From contig JAVJRN010000067.1 in NCBI GenBank assembly GCA_040218415.1, positions 124,001 through 188,000 on the forward strand: a DNA stretch of 64,000 nt, read 5' to 3'. The first letter of the stretch is position 1, and each line of letters begins with the position of its first letter. The position numbers and the translations under genes were made by a program. Below are positions 1 to 9,311 of this stretch, piece by piece. The notes under the pieces were generated by a model, which searched no databases, was not told where the DNA came from, and saw nothing but the letters and a program-made list of their open reading frames with translations. This DNA is from JAVJRN01 sp040218415. GTDB taxonomy: Bacteria; Bacteroidota; Bacteroidia; Cytophagales; Cyclobacteriaceae.

Positions 1-1
1 T

Positions 2-9
2 TACTTTTG
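2..9 (+). promoter_or_regulatory. Bacteroidota-type -7 element for the helicase gene
   Basis: The bases TACTTTTG match the Bacteroidota -7 consensus TAnnTTTG and lie 22 nt before the TTG start at 32. The -33 element would be outside the window, so this is only half of the evidence needed. Confidence 0.4.
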
Positions 10-31
10 CGCTTCATTTAACATTTATTTC

Positions 32-1762
32 TTGAATAATTTCCAACAATTAGGACTTTCTCCTAAAATCATTGAAGTTCTTGACAACTTAGGATTTACA
101 GAACCAACGCCAGTACAATTACAAGCAATACCGCTTTTATTACAGTCTAAGCCAATAGACTTTATTGGTCTGGCACAGACAGGAACAGGTAAAACAGCTG
201 CATTTGGATTGCCATTGATCGATTTGATTGATCAAGATGATCCATCGTTACAAGCCTTAATTCTCGCTCCAACAAGAGAATTAGGACAGCAGACTGCACA
301 GCAATTGAAGTCGTTTTGTTCGAACAACAAAAACGTAAATATTGAAGTCGTTTATGGTGGAGCGGCGATCACCAATCAAATTAAAGCCTTAAAAAGGCCT
401 ACGCAAATCGTAGTGGCGACTCCTGGTCGTCTTATCGATTTGATAAAAAGAAAGGCCATTCGCCTCGATAATGTTAGATATGTAGTCCTTGATGAAGCAG
501 ATGAAATGCTTAATATGGGATTCAAAGAAGACATTGATGAGATTTTGGCATTTACCAAAGAGAATCGAGTGACTTGGCTATTCTCTGCCACCATGCCGTC
601 TGAGATCAGACGAATTGTTAAAAAATACATGGATGCCCCTGTAGAGGTCAGCGTCAATAGTGAGCAGAAAAGTAATGTAGATATTACACACCAATACGTG
701 GTGACTAAAACCACGAACAAGCTATCGGCTTTGCGACGTTTTCTTGACTTGCAGCCTGAGATGCGCGGCGTACTTTTCTGTAGGACAAAAAGAGAAACTC
801 AAGAAATTGCCGATGAACTGAGCAATAAAGGATATGGAGTGGAAGCGCTTCATGGAGATTTGTCACAAGGTCAGCGTGATGCTGTGATGAAGCGATTTAA
901 AACTCGCTCTATGCAGCTTCTGGTTGCCACCGACGTAGCGGCTAGAGGTATTGATGTCAACGACTTAACACATGTTATCCATCATACTTTGCCCGATCAG
1001 CTTGAAAGTTACACGCATAGAAGTGGAAGAACAGGTAGAGCCGGTAAAAAAGGTATTTCACTAGCTTTGATCAATCCACGAGAAAATAGACGGATACAAG
1101 AAATAGAGCGACGAATCAAGGTAACTTTTGAAAAGATTGAAGTACCTACCACGGAAGAACTCAAATCGAGAAGAATCAATAACTGGGCTAATTTGATCGT
1201 TAATACCACCGTAGATGCTCAATCCGAGGCAATTTTGACTAAAATATCTTCAAAGTTTGAAGGACTCGATAAAGAGGATTTGTTAAAAAGATTGATTACC
1301 ACGCAGCTGGATCATTTGATGATTTCTGATGACGGAAGTGATCTAAATGAATCATCTAGCGCGTCTTCAGGGTCAAGTGCTGATGATCGATCAAGAAGTA
1401 GAGGAGGGTCATCGGATTTCCACAGATACTTTATCAATATCGGTAGTATTGATGGTATGACCAAAGCTGACTTGGCACATTATATCGCAGATACTTCTAG
1501 TATTGATCGAAAATATATTGGCGATATCTCTTTGCAGAAAACCTGTTCTTATTTTGATGTAGATGGTACGCAGGATAAAGGAATCGAATCAAAATTTGAA
1601 GGACTAGAAATCGACGGACGAGGACTTAGAGTCAATAGAGACGATGATGGAAACATGAGAGATCGAAAAAGTTCTGGTGGCAGGAGTAAGCCAGGCTTTA
1701 AACCAAGACCAAAAAGTTTTAAAAAGAGTGAATCTCGCTCTTCAGGAAGGAGAAGAAGATAG
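32..1762 (+). CDS. DEAD-box ATP-dependent RNA helicase (DeaD/CsdA-like)
   Basis: Probable ATP-dependent RNA helicase that remodels structured RNA, for example during ribosome assembly or cold adaptation. Motifs in order: Q-motif around residues 22-34, Walker A AQTGTGKT (48-55), DEAD (154-157), SAT (185-187) and the HRSGRTGRAG motif VI near 340. Residues about 463-537 look like the DbpA-type RNA-binding domain, followed by an Arg/Lys/Ser-rich tail typical of DeaD rather than RhlE. The only start giving the normal N-terminus is TTG at 32, close to the window edge, and an upstream ATG cannot be excluded. An MscS channel gene follows in the same direction after 47 nt. Confidence 0.93.
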   Translation: MNNFQQLGLSPKIIEVLDNLGFTEPTPVQLQAIPLLLQSKPIDFIGLAQTGTGKTAAFGLPLIDLIDQDDPSLQALILAPTRELGQQTAQQLKSFCSNNKNVNIEVVYGGAAITNQIKALKRPTQIVVATPGRLIDLIKRKAIRLDNVRYVVLDEADEMLNMGFKEDIDEILAFTKENRVTWLFSATMPSEIRRIVKKYMDAPVEVSVNSEQKSNVDITHQYVVTKTTNKLSALRRFLDLQPEMRGVLFCRTKRETQEIADELSNKGYGVEALHGDLSQGQRDAVMKRFKTRSMQLLVATDVAARGIDVNDLTHVIHHTLPDQLESYTHRSGRTGRAGKKGISLALINPRENRRIQEIERRIKVTFEKIEVPTTEELKSRRINNWANLIVNTTVDAQSEAILTKISSKFEGLDKEDLLKRLITTQLDHLMISDDGSDLNESSSASSGSSADDRSRSRGGSSDFHRYFINIGSIDGMTKADLAHYIADTSSIDRKYIGDISLQKTCSYFDVDGTQDKGIESKFEGLEIDGRGLRVNRDDDGNMRDRKSSGGRSKPGFKPRPKSFKKSESRSSGRRRR

Positions 1763-1809
1763 CTCTGATATATGAATAATTAATCCTTACCAGAAAAAAA
1801 AATGATGTT

Positions 1810-2715
1810 ATGGATAAGTATTTAACCTTTGATTACTGGCAACAGTATATTGATTTATTGATATCATGGTCTGTGAAAACAGTTCCAATGTTGATTATCA
1901 GTTTAATTGTTCTTTTTATTGTTTTAAGACTGATTAATGCAGCTTTAAATTCCATTAATAAAGTCATACTAGCCAAAATATCTGAAGAAGAAGATCTAGA
2001 AGGTGAAAAACGGGCTAAAACATTGCTAGGAATTCTAAAAGGGATTCTTAAAGTGACTGTCTGGTCTATTTTTATTTTAATCTTTCTAAAGCAACTTGGA
2101 TTAAACATCGGCCCCATTTTGGCCGGAGCTGGAATTCTCGGATTGGCTGTTGGTTTTGGTGCCCAAGAGCTAGTTAGAGATATCATCTCAGGTTTTTTTC
2201 TGCTTTTAGAGAATCACATCCGAGCTGGTGATGTTGTCAATATTAATGGAACTGGAGGACTGGTTGAATCCATACAATTACGAACTGTTCGATTGCGAGA
2301 TTTTGCAGGGGTGGTACATGTTTTCCAAAACGGTAAAATTAACACCATTGCCAATATGACTAAAGAATGGTCAGCATGTGTTTTTGATATCGGGGTAGCT
2401 TACAAGGAAGATCTGGATCGCGTCATGGATATCATGCAGCAGGTTGGCGATGAGATGAAAGCGAATGATGAATTTAAAGATTTGATTATTTCTCCGATTG
2501 AAATAATGGGGTTGGATTCATTTGGCGATAGCGCTCTGGTTATAAAAGCTAGGTTAAAGACGTTACCAGGTCAGCAGTGGTTCCTAAGTAGAGCTTACAG
2601 GAGAAGACTCAAAATAGTATTTGATAAAGAAAATATAGAAATTCCTTTCCCTCATCAGACCATCTATTGGGGAGACGAAATAAGTCCACTGAAAGTGGAG
2701 TCGAAACAACAGTAG
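1810..2715 (+). CDS. MscS-family mechanosensitive ion channel
   Basis: Small-conductance mechanosensitive channel of the inner membrane, expected to release solutes on hypo-osmotic shock. Three hydrophobic segments lie near residues 17-43, 75-96 and 99-131. The last contains the Gly/Ala-rich pore helix followed by the FGAQELVRDIISGFF signature and the beta-domain entry (ENHIRAGDVV). The length of 301 aa is close to E. coli MscS (286 aa). The ATG at 1810 gives the full first helix; two out-of-frame ATGs precede it. It lies directly downstream of the helicase gene and could be co-transcribed. Confidence 0.92.
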   Translation: MDKYLTFDYWQQYIDLLISWSVKTVPMLIISLIVLFIVLRLINAALNSINKVILAKISEEEDLEGEKRAKTLLGILKGILKVTVWSIFILIFLKQLGLNIGPILAGAGILGLAVGFGAQELVRDIISGFFLLLENHIRAGDVVNINGTGGLVESIQLRTVRLRDFAGVVHVFQNGKINTIANMTKEWSACVFDIGVAYKEDLDRVMDIMQQVGDEMKANDEFKDLIISPIEIMGLDSFGDSALVIKARLKTLPGQQWFLSRAYRRRLKIVFDKENIEIPFPHQTIYWGDEISPLKVESKQQ

Positions 2716-2731
2716 ATCTCGTAAGATCTGC

Positions 2732-2739
2732 TATCTTTG
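2732..2739 (+). promoter_or_regulatory. -7 element TATCTTTG upstream of the Lys-rich small protein
   Basis: This is an exact match to the TAnnTTTG consensus, just after the mscS stop and next to a short palindrome (AGATCtcgtaaGATCT, 2714-2729). I see no clear TTG at the -33 position. If used, it would give a leader of about 220 nt before the start at 2965. Confidence 0.4.
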
Positions 2740-2964
2740 TCAACTTAAATTTCGAAGGGAGCAGTCTCCACTCTAGGCGATAATATTCCGATAAATTCAA
2801 ATATTTATTTATTCCTTCGGATTCATTGTCATAAAGTCTTTTAATACTTTATGATCAAACGCTTTAATGTTGCTTCAAGAATTTTCTCTTATTAAGAGTT
2901 CTATAAAGTAGCATTAAGCATAGGCTTATCAAGTGGTAAGTCTTTCATTCACAAAATTTACATT

Positions 2965-3171
2965 ATGGGAAGATCACAAAATAGTTTTATTAAAAATCAA
3001 AAGGTCAAAAAGAAACTTCAAAAAAAGAAAGAGAAGGAGGAGAAGAAACAAGAAAGAAAGGAAAATAACCTTAAAGGGGGCGATCTTGATGATATGATTG
3101 CATATGTTGATGAGTTTGGTAACATTGTCGATGAAAAGCCAGAGGAGCCGGTTCCACCAAAAAAGAAATAG
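2965..3171 (+). CDS. Small Lys/Glu-rich conserved protein
   Basis: A 68-aa, very basic protein. Residues 1-38 are a Lys/Gln/Glu-rich charged helix (MGRSQNSFIKNQKVKKK...). They are followed by a conserved-looking segment DLDDMIAYVDEFGNIVDEKP and a Pro/Lys tail. From memory, Bacteroidota have many such MGRSQ...DDMIAYVDE proteins, often near cold-shock-domain genes and DEAD-box helicases; no enzymatic motif is visible. An RNA-binding or ribosome-associated role would fit the charge and the helicase upstream, but this is inference. An intrinsic terminator follows at 3198-3237. Confidence 0.8.
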   Translation: MGRSQNSFIKNQKVKKKLQKKKEKEEKKQERKENNLKGGDLDDMIAYVDEFGNIVDEKPEEPVPPKKK

Positions 3172-3197
3172 ATAGGATTTATGAAAATGCTATTTTA

Positions 3198-3237
3198 AAT
3201 ATCAGAATCTACATGCGAGGTTCTGATATTTTTATTT
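3198..3237 (+). terminator. Intrinsic terminator after the Lys-rich protein
   Basis: Inverted repeat AATATCAGAA (3198-3207) pairs with TTCTGATATT (3221-3230), separated by a 13-nt loop and followed by a T-rich run (3229-3237). Confidence 0.75.
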
Positions 3238-3289
3238 TCGGGTGTTTACAAATAATGAAAATTTAGATCTTCAGCTTCAATAGCGTCAA

Positions 3290-3784
3290 ATGATGAATCA
3301 AAAGGTGTTAGACGATTTTAATTTCGAGAGACTCTCGTTGGTTGAAAATGGATTGCTCGTTCTTATGATTTGGGCATTACTCAATATCGCTTTTTTTGCG
3401 GTTGCTCAACACTTTCTGAGTGGATATAAAAAGCAATTTTCACTAATGAACATATATTGGAATGTAGTTAACCTTGTGTTGTCCTTATCTGGGCTTTTTA
3501 GTCACCAAGAACAGCTTGAGCGTTTGTCATTGGCGCAAACCATTGAAGCACAGTACTCTCTGGAAAAAATACTTTTATTTAATGCAGGACTTGATGTTGG
3601 TTATATTTTTCTGGGGCTCTGGCTTATTCAAAAATCGTTAACTAGTTCTAAAAGTCAGGAAAGATTTAAAGGATATGGACAATCCATCGTTATTCAAGGT
3701 TTATGGCTGTTTTTATTCGATTTGACTTTTTACGCATTCCTAAATGAGCATGGCCAATCATTGACCAGTTTACTTGATATTTAA
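3290..3784 (+). CDS. Four-helix membrane protein, DUF6992-like
   Basis: A 164-aa inner-membrane protein with about four hydrophobic segments (near residues 20-42, 55-72, 95-118 and 132-152). The pattern FNFERLSLVENGLLVLMIWALLNI, then a segment with WNVVNLVLSLSG, and a third helix with NAGLDVGYIFLGLWL resembles my recollection of the DUF6992 family of Bacteroidota. No function is known to me and no catalytic residues are visible. Adjacent ATG codons at 3290 and 3293 make the start ambiguous by one residue. Confidence 0.75.
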   Translation: MMNQKVLDDFNFERLSLVENGLLVLMIWALLNIAFFAVAQHFLSGYKKQFSLMNIYWNVVNLVLSLSGLFSHQEQLERLSLAQTIEAQYSLEKILLFNAGLDVGYIFLGLWLIQKSLTSSKSQERFKGYGQSIVIQGLWLFLFDLTFYAFLNEHGQSLTSLLDI

Positions 3785-3887
3785 GTCATTTCTTATCTTC
3801 TTTCATTTTAAGCTTTACGTTTTTTGTTAGGAACCATTTTTCGTTCAAATAATAAACAATTAATTTACTTAAACTAAAATTGAGATT

Positions 3888-4343
3888 ATGAGAGTTTTAT
3901 TTGCGTTATCCATCCTATTTTCCACTGCTTTTTCAATTAATGCTCAGGTAAATTTAAGCGACCTTGAAGCCTATAAGGATGTTGAAGTAAAAGTAGAAGA
4001 AAGTTTTAACCCTTCCTTTTCTCTGGTGATGGAATCCAATGGATATGACAAGCTTTTGGTAGGAGAGAAGTTAGCAGCTTTTCTCGAAATGAATGGTTTT
4101 AAAATAATAAGTAACCAACCGACCAGTTCCGCTGATAATACCTATACTTTTCGTTATAATTACGAATTTATCACTGATAAAAAGAGATGCGGTGGAACAA
4201 TTATAAAATTCATGAATGGACAAGTGATTGATCCATTAAGTCAAAAGGTTGTTGCAACATTTTCATTTGAACAGAAGCGCAACAAGATATGTACTGATGA
4301 TATCGCAAAGGTTTTGGCTTATAAACTGAAGCGGGGTTCTTAA
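3888..4343 (+). CDS. Secreted hypothetical protein
   Basis: A 151-aa protein with a clear Sec signal peptide (MRVLFALSILFSTAFSINAQ), probably cleaved after Ala-Gln near residue 20. The mature part is small, mixed alpha/beta in character, and has two cysteines (in KKRCGG and NKICTD) that could form a periplasmic disulfide. I recognise no family. It stands alone between the DUF6992-like gene and the convergent DUF4199-like gene. Confidence 0.75.
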   Translation: MRVLFALSILFSTAFSINAQVNLSDLEAYKDVEVKVEESFNPSFSLVMESNGYDKLLVGEKLAAFLEMNGFKIISNQPTSSADNTYTFRYNYEFITDKKRCGGTIIKFMNGQVIDPLSQKVVATFSFEQKRNKICTDDIAKVLAYKLKRGS

Positions 4344-4365
4344 GAAATCTGTTTGTTAATTATTC

Positions 4366-4830
4366 CTATCGATGGTGTGTGGTATTTGAAGCGATTTTTT
4401 TTCTCTTTTTCAAAAATTGCATTGTAGCATATGTAAAAAGAATACCTGAAGCCATTGCTTCAATAAATATCAGAATGGTGATCCCAAATTCGTTCATGTA
4501 TACACCTTGAGGTTCATTATCTTTGATTGATTGCATAAAATCGGGAGTTAGATAAGTGTACATACCGATAAATGCTGAAAAGAGTAAACCAACAAAGATA
4601 GAATAGACGAGACCTGAGAGCAGACCTTGCAAGTAACTTAAACTTTCTGTGCTACTTGATCTTAAAGATTTAAGAAGGTAGTATACTCCGGTATACATAA
4701 TCAATGCGTTAAATAATCTCAGGTTGAAATTATGCTCAAGCCCTAACAACTTCATAATAAAGAAATATGCAATTAGGCCAGTAACTGTGAAAAGGGAGAA
4801 TTTAATTATTTTACTTTGTGCATTTTTCAT
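4366..4830 (-). CDS. DUF4199-like membrane protein
   Basis: A 154-aa protein with four predicted membrane helices (near residues 10-27, 37-54, 66-92 and 115-137). Length, helix spacing and the conserved-looking stretch LQGLLSGLVYSIFVGLLFSAFIG resemble DUF4199, a family found almost only in Bacteroidota. Function is unknown. The C-terminus is short and basic (KKRKKIASN), so it is probably cytoplasmic. It converges on the secreted hypothetical gene (3888-4343) with a 22-nt gap. Confidence 0.78.
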   Translation of the reverse strand: MKNAQSKIIKFSLFTVTGLIAYFFIMKLLGLEHNFNLRLFNALIMYTGVYYLLKSLRSSSTESLSYLQGLLSGLVYSIFVGLLFSAFIGMYTYLTPDFMQSIKDNEPQGVYMNEFGITILIFIEAMASGILFTYATMQFLKKRKKIASNTTHHR

Positions 4831-4918
4831 ATAAAATTAACTAAAAACAGGTTCCATTGTTTGGAAATTGATATTTGAGTCAATTTTCCTTCAGAAAAAA
4901 ACCTAATAATCTTATTCA

Positions 4919-6448
4919 ATGTCATTAATCGGGAGTCTAGTAAAATCAACTATTGAAATTGGTCAGAAATTGAATTTTTCTTCGGCAAGTGCTGAGGAAA
5001 AACAACTCGATGAATTGAAAAAATTGTTGAGAAAAGCCAGCGATACCTCGTTTGGCAAGTATTATGGATTTGAAAAAATTCTTGAGTCTGAAAGTATAAT
5101 TGCCGAATTCAAACGACAAGTCCCCATTCGAGACTACCATCAAATGGAGGATGATTGGTGGGCACAACAACTCAAATTTGCAGATATCACATGGCCGGGA
5201 AAACCCGAATATTTTGCCTTAAGTAGTGGGACTACAGGTAAAAGGAGCAAAAAGATACCGATAACTGCCGATTTTATTCAAAGCATGAGGAGCGTAGGAA
5301 CTTCCATGATCAAGGAACTCCCGAATTACGATTTTCCAGAATCATTATTTGAGAGTGAAATTTTGATGTTGAGCAGTTCAGCGGATCTACATAGAGGAGC
5401 TCATGGTGCTTTGGAAGGAGAAATAAGTGGTATTAATGTAAGTAATTTTCCAGATTGGTACGAGACATTTTATCGGCCAGGGAAAGAGATTGCTCAAATC
5501 GATAACTGGGACGAAAGAATAGCACGTATAGTAGCCGAAGCTCCTTCGTGGGATATTGGAGCGATTGCCGGGATTCCTTCTTGGATTTTAATCATGCTCA
5601 AGGAAATTGTAAAGAAACACCAATTGAAAAATTTACATGAAATATGGCCTAACCTAGCTGTATTTGTAAGCGGAGGTGTGGCTTTTGAAACCTATCGCAA
5701 GGATTTTGATGTTTTAATGGGTCGTCCAGTTCAATATATGGATACTTATTTAGCCTCAGAGGGATTCTTTAGCTACTCGGCTGATCCCAAATCAATGAAT
5801 ATGCGGCTTGCCGTGGAGCATGGCTATTTTTACGAATTTATTCCATTCGATAATCGAGGAGTGGACGATCAAGGAGAGCTGCTTGAAAACCCAGAATCTC
5901 ATACCTTAAATGAAGTTGATTTAGACACAGAATATGCTTTAGTGATATCTACTTGTGCTGGGGCTTGGCGTTACATTGTTGGAGATGTCATCAAATTTAC
6001 CAGTATTGATCCCTTTGAAATCAAGATTACGGGAAGAACCAAGTTCTTTCTCAATGTTGTTGGCTCACAGCTTTCCGAGGAAAAGATGGATACTGGGATT
6101 TTGGAAGTTTCCAAACGAATGAATTGTTCCATCAATGAATACGCCGTTTCAGCTATCAAAGACGAGCAGGATAATTACATTCATCAATGGATCATTGTCA
6201 GTGAAGATGAAGTAGACACTAACGAATTCAAAAAATTGCTGGACGAGTCTTTAAAAGAGGCGAATAATAATTATCAGGTAGCCAGATCCAAAGCTTTGAC
6301 AGATTTGCGTGTGCAAAGAATTTCAAAAAAGCTGTACCATGACTATTTGGATCAGAAAAAGAGAAAAGGTGGTCAAATAAAAACACCAAAAGTCATGAAA
6401 GAGGACAAGATGCTAGAATTTCTAAATTTTATAGATCAAGCGGGTTAA
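4919..6448 (+). CDS. GH3-family acyl-adenylate/thioester-forming enzyme
   Basis: A 509-aa cytoplasmic protein of the GH3 auxin-responsive family (ANL superfamily relatives). Plant members adenylate carboxylic acids and couple them to amino acids. Visible hallmarks are the P-loop-like LSSGTTGKRSKKIPIT near residues 101-116, the central TYLASEGFFSY motif, and the late GAWRYIVGDVIKFTS motif preceding the hinge and mobile C-terminal domain. Bacterial substrates are not known to me. The gene stands alone, and its 3' end overlaps the convergent metalloprotease gene by 20 bp. Confidence 0.88.
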   Translation: MSLIGSLVKSTIEIGQKLNFSSASAEEKQLDELKKLLRKASDTSFGKYYGFEKILESESIIAEFKRQVPIRDYHQMEDDWWAQQLKFADITWPGKPEYFALSSGTTGKRSKKIPITADFIQSMRSVGTSMIKELPNYDFPESLFESEILMLSSSADLHRGAHGALEGEISGINVSNFPDWYETFYRPGKEIAQIDNWDERIARIVAEAPSWDIGAIAGIPSWILIMLKEIVKKHQLKNLHEIWPNLAVFVSGGVAFETYRKDFDVLMGRPVQYMDTYLASEGFFSYSADPKSMNMRLAVEHGYFYEFIPFDNRGVDDQGELLENPESHTLNEVDLDTEYALVISTCAGAWRYIVGDVIKFTSIDPFEIKITGRTKFFLNVVGSQLSEEKMDTGILEVSKRMNCSINEYAVSAIKDEQDNYIHQWIIVSEDEVDTNEFKKLLDESLKEANNNYQVARSKALTDLRVQRISKKLYHDYLDQKKRKGGQIKTPKVMKEDKMLEFLNFIDQAG

Positions 6449-7118
6449 ACTGATCTTTTGAGGTGGCATTCTTTACAGTTATACGAACATCTTCGATAGA
6501 CATGTAATACTTCTTAATTTGGTTTTGGTATTTTGGCCCTAAAAAATCATTATTCAGAATATACTCCTTTGATGCGATAATTTCTTGGTCAAAACCTCTA
6601 AGAATGGCAATCATGTCTGCGTTACGTTCTGCGCTTCGTTTGAAGTCATCATTAAATAGATATTTCAAACCATACCACAACATTTCTAGGCCGTTATAAC
6701 CTTCGTAATCTACAAGATGACCTAGCTCGTGAGCAAACCAACCTGTTAAAACATCTTCTGGTAAATCTGCAACCAAGATTTTGTTAGAATCCTTTACATA
6801 TTTGGCCAGTTTTATTTCATATTTCCTTGCACCTCCAAACAAAGAACGTAAACTGAATAAAGGCTGTGCTTGCATCGTTGAAGTTTCAAGCCTCTTTTTT
6901 GTGAGTGTAATTTCGTAAGGATGTAGCGCTTGAAATCGTGATAAAACCTTTAAAAAACTAGCTCTTATTTTATCATTTTCGATTCCTTTGAAATAAACGG
7001 TCATGGTTGAAGTTGCTTTTATTTTTGGATCAGTAAAATGATCGTTGAAAGTTGTATTTGCCACAATGAATAAGGCAAGGATAGTTAGCGTATTTGAAAA
7101 AAAGTTTAGTGCCTTCAC
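6429..7118 (-). CDS. Putative HExxH zinc metalloprotease, exported
   Basis: A 229-aa protein with an N-terminal hydrophobic segment (residues 1-21: signal peptide or anchor). It has a canonical zinc site HELGH (130-134) preceded by a hydrophobic helix (LTGWFA), and a downstream ERNAD (164-168). That Glu could supply the third zinc ligand in gluzincin style (HExxH...ExxxD). A periplasmic or membrane-bound peptidase is likely; the substrate is unknown. I do not recognise a named family. Convergent overlap of 20 bp with the GH3-type gene. Confidence 0.72.
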   Translation of the reverse strand: MKALNFFSNTLTILALFIVANTTFNDHFTDPKIKATSTMTVYFKGIENDKIRASFLKVLSRFQALHPYEITLTKKRLETSTMQAQPLFSLRSLFGGARKYEIKLAKYVKDSNKILVADLPEDVLTGWFAHELGHLVDYEGYNGLEMLWYGLKYLFNDDFKRSAERNADMIAILRGFDQEIIASKEYILNNDFLGPKYQNQIKKYYMSIEDVRITVKNATSKDQFNPLDL

Positions 7119-7304
7119 GTCAGATATAACAAGTTTCTTATTTCAATGTTCCATTTTTCAGTACCTGATTTAGGAGTTTTACTTACTTCAACACAAGTAC
7201 TAAATGCTAGGGCTCAACTTCGAGTGAAGCTGGCATGATAAATTTCAATAGTTTTTTATTAGAATACCTATTTGTTGCATCTAAAGAATGAAAAGTCTAT
7301 AAAA

Positions 7305-9311
7305 TTATTTCTGAAAGGCGATCATCATCGAGATGGAGGGTATTGAAATTTGGTGATTCATTTCCTCCATTCCTTCATCATCAATTTTGTCTCCAAGTAC
7401 AGCCACCCACCACTTTTCGCTTAAATTAAAACTAGTGGGTGCTGTGTTGGCATTGTACACTACCAAAATTTTAGACCAACTATCGCCGTTATTAGCACTA
7501 TTTAACTCAAATGAAATTATTCCTTTTTCACTACTTCCAAATCGAAGATTGTTTCTAACCAGATTCGCTGTTGGCATGAAAAAGGCAGGATGCTTTTTCC
7601 TGAGATCTATTAATGATCGGTAATAATTGAAGACATCCTTATGCGCTACTTTCCAGTTCCAATCAATGCTATTGATGTTATCGGGTTTATTATAAGAATT
7701 ATGCTCTCCACCTTTCGTTCTCATGATCTCCACGCCTGCATGCAAAAAAGGTATTCCCTGAGAGGTCAAAACGATAGCATTGGCCAGTTTATGCATGTCT
7801 TTTATTTGTTGGTCTGATGCATCTGGTCTTGAGATAACAAGTTTATCAAATAAGGTGTGATTATCGTGACAAGAGACATAGGAAAGTGCTTGCCATGGTT
7901 CAATTGTCCAAGCTGTATCAGAATAATTGACGGCTTTGTAATCTATTTGCGGATGATTTATGGCGCCTACAATACCAAATTTGATCGACTCTTCTATGTT
8001 CACAGCTCCGCTAACATATCCTGTGCTTTTATCTTCAAAAACAGAACCTTTTAAGCCATCTCTGAGGTCATCGCTAAAGGCCGAAATGTTGGGCATTTTA
8101 AAAGTATTTCGTTTTAATGCCTTTTTATCATCAGAAAGGGGAGATGCTCCAGCTGTCCAACCTTCACCATAAATAAATATCGAAGAATCGACGCGATTAA
8201 CCGCTTCTGCAATTTCGTTCATCGTTTCAATATCATGAATAGCCATCAAGTCAAATCGAAAACCATCTAGATGATATTCCTTGGCCCAATAAAGAACAGA
8301 TTCTACCATGAATTGCTTCATCATCCTACGATCTGAGGCCGTTTCATTGCCACATCCCGAAGCATTGCTCCAGCTGCCGTCTTCGGTTTGCCGATAATAA
8401 TAGCCAGGTACTTCGAGGTTAAAATTGGAATCCTTGGTCTTACCAGTGTGGTTGTAGACAACATCTAAAATGACACCAATATCATTTTTGTGAAACTCAT
8501 GAACCATCTCTTTAAACTCGGTTATTCTTACTGCTGCATCAAAAGGATTCGAGGAAAATGAGCCTTCAGGAACATTGTAATTCTGTGGGTCATATCCCCA
8601 ATTAAATTGCGCACTGTCGAGGTTGGTCTCGTCGATACTGTAGTGATCATAGGTTGGTAACAAATGCACATGAGTTATCCCTAGTTCCTTCATATGATCC
8701 ATTCCGGTCGACAAGTCTTTGTTTTTGGTTCCTTTCTCAACCAGTCCTAAATATTTGCCAGGTGAGCTACTACCAGCGCTTGGGTGGATTGTAATATCTC
8801 TGATATGCAGTTCGTATATCACCGCTTCATTCGGCTTTTTGAGTTTTATTCTTTGATCTTTTTTCCAGCCTACAGGATTAGTTGCTTCAAGATCAACCAC
8901 CATGGCTCGATTTCCATTCACGCCAACAGCCTGTGCGTAGATCCCTGGAGTTTCAGCTTGCCAAATACCTGCGATCATCACTTCAAAAGTGTAATAGGTT
9001 CCTGCAAGGTCGCCGCGAAGTTCTATTTCCCAAACACCATTATTAGTTCTTTTCAGAAACTGGCTGGATGTTTTAGTTGATCCATTTCCACTACTGTATA
9101 AGTTGGTTCTGACATTTTGTGCAATTGGCGACCACATTTTAAGAATGGTTCTATTGGCATTATAATCAGGCCATAGAGATTCCTGAGTTACCGGATATTC
9201 ATCATAATTTTCAAAAGAGGTTTTGATGTTCTTTGTTTCGGGAGATGAGCAAGACATAAGTATAATTGTAATCAGAATTAGGGTGCTAAATCTATTTTTA
9301 AAAGGCAACAT
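7305..9311 (-). CDS. pulA: Type I pullulanase, surface/periplasmic lipoprotein (GH13)
   Basis: A 668-aa debranching enzyme expected to hydrolyse alpha-1,6 bonds of pullulan, starch or glycogen. The N-terminus carries a lipoprotein signal with lipobox LIMSCS (acylated Cys near residue 21). A CBM48-like domain (about 45-140) precedes the GH13 catalytic barrel. Diagnostic are FNWGYDPQNYNVPEGSFS (236-253, the type I pullulanase signature), DGFRFDLM with nucleophile Asp354, YGEGW with acid/base Glu383, and SCHDNHTLFD with Asp483. No SusC/SusD genes are nearby, so it is not in an obvious polysaccharide utilisation locus. Confidence 0.94.
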   Translation of the reverse strand: MLPFKNRFSTLILITIILMSCSSPETKNIKTSFENYDEYPVTQESLWPDYNANRTILKMWSPIAQNVRTNLYSSGNGSTKTSSQFLKRTNNGVWEIELRGDLAGTYYTFEVMIAGIWQAETPGIYAQAVGVNGNRAMVVDLEATNPVGWKKDQRIKLKKPNEAVIYELHIRDITIHPSAGSSSPGKYLGLVEKGTKNKDLSTGMDHMKELGITHVHLLPTYDHYSIDETNLDSAQFNWGYDPQNYNVPEGSFSSNPFDAAVRITEFKEMVHEFHKNDIGVILDVVYNHTGKTKDSNFNLEVPGYYYRQTEDGSWSNASGCGNETASDRRMMKQFMVESVLYWAKEYHLDGFRFDLMAIHDIETMNEIAEAVNRVDSSIFIYGEGWTAGASPLSDDKKALKRNTFKMPNISAFSDDLRDGLKGSVFEDKSTGYVSGAVNIEESIKFGIVGAINHPQIDYKAVNYSDTAWTIEPWQALSYVSCHDNHTLFDKLVISRPDASDQQIKDMHKLANAIVLTSQGIPFLHAGVEIMRTKGGEHNSYNKPDNINSIDWNWKVAHKDVFNYYRSLIDLRKKHPAFFMPTANLVRNNLRFGSSEKGIISFELNSANNGDSWSKILVVYNANTAPTSFNLSEKWWVAVLGDKIDDEGMEEMNHQISIPSISMMIAFQK

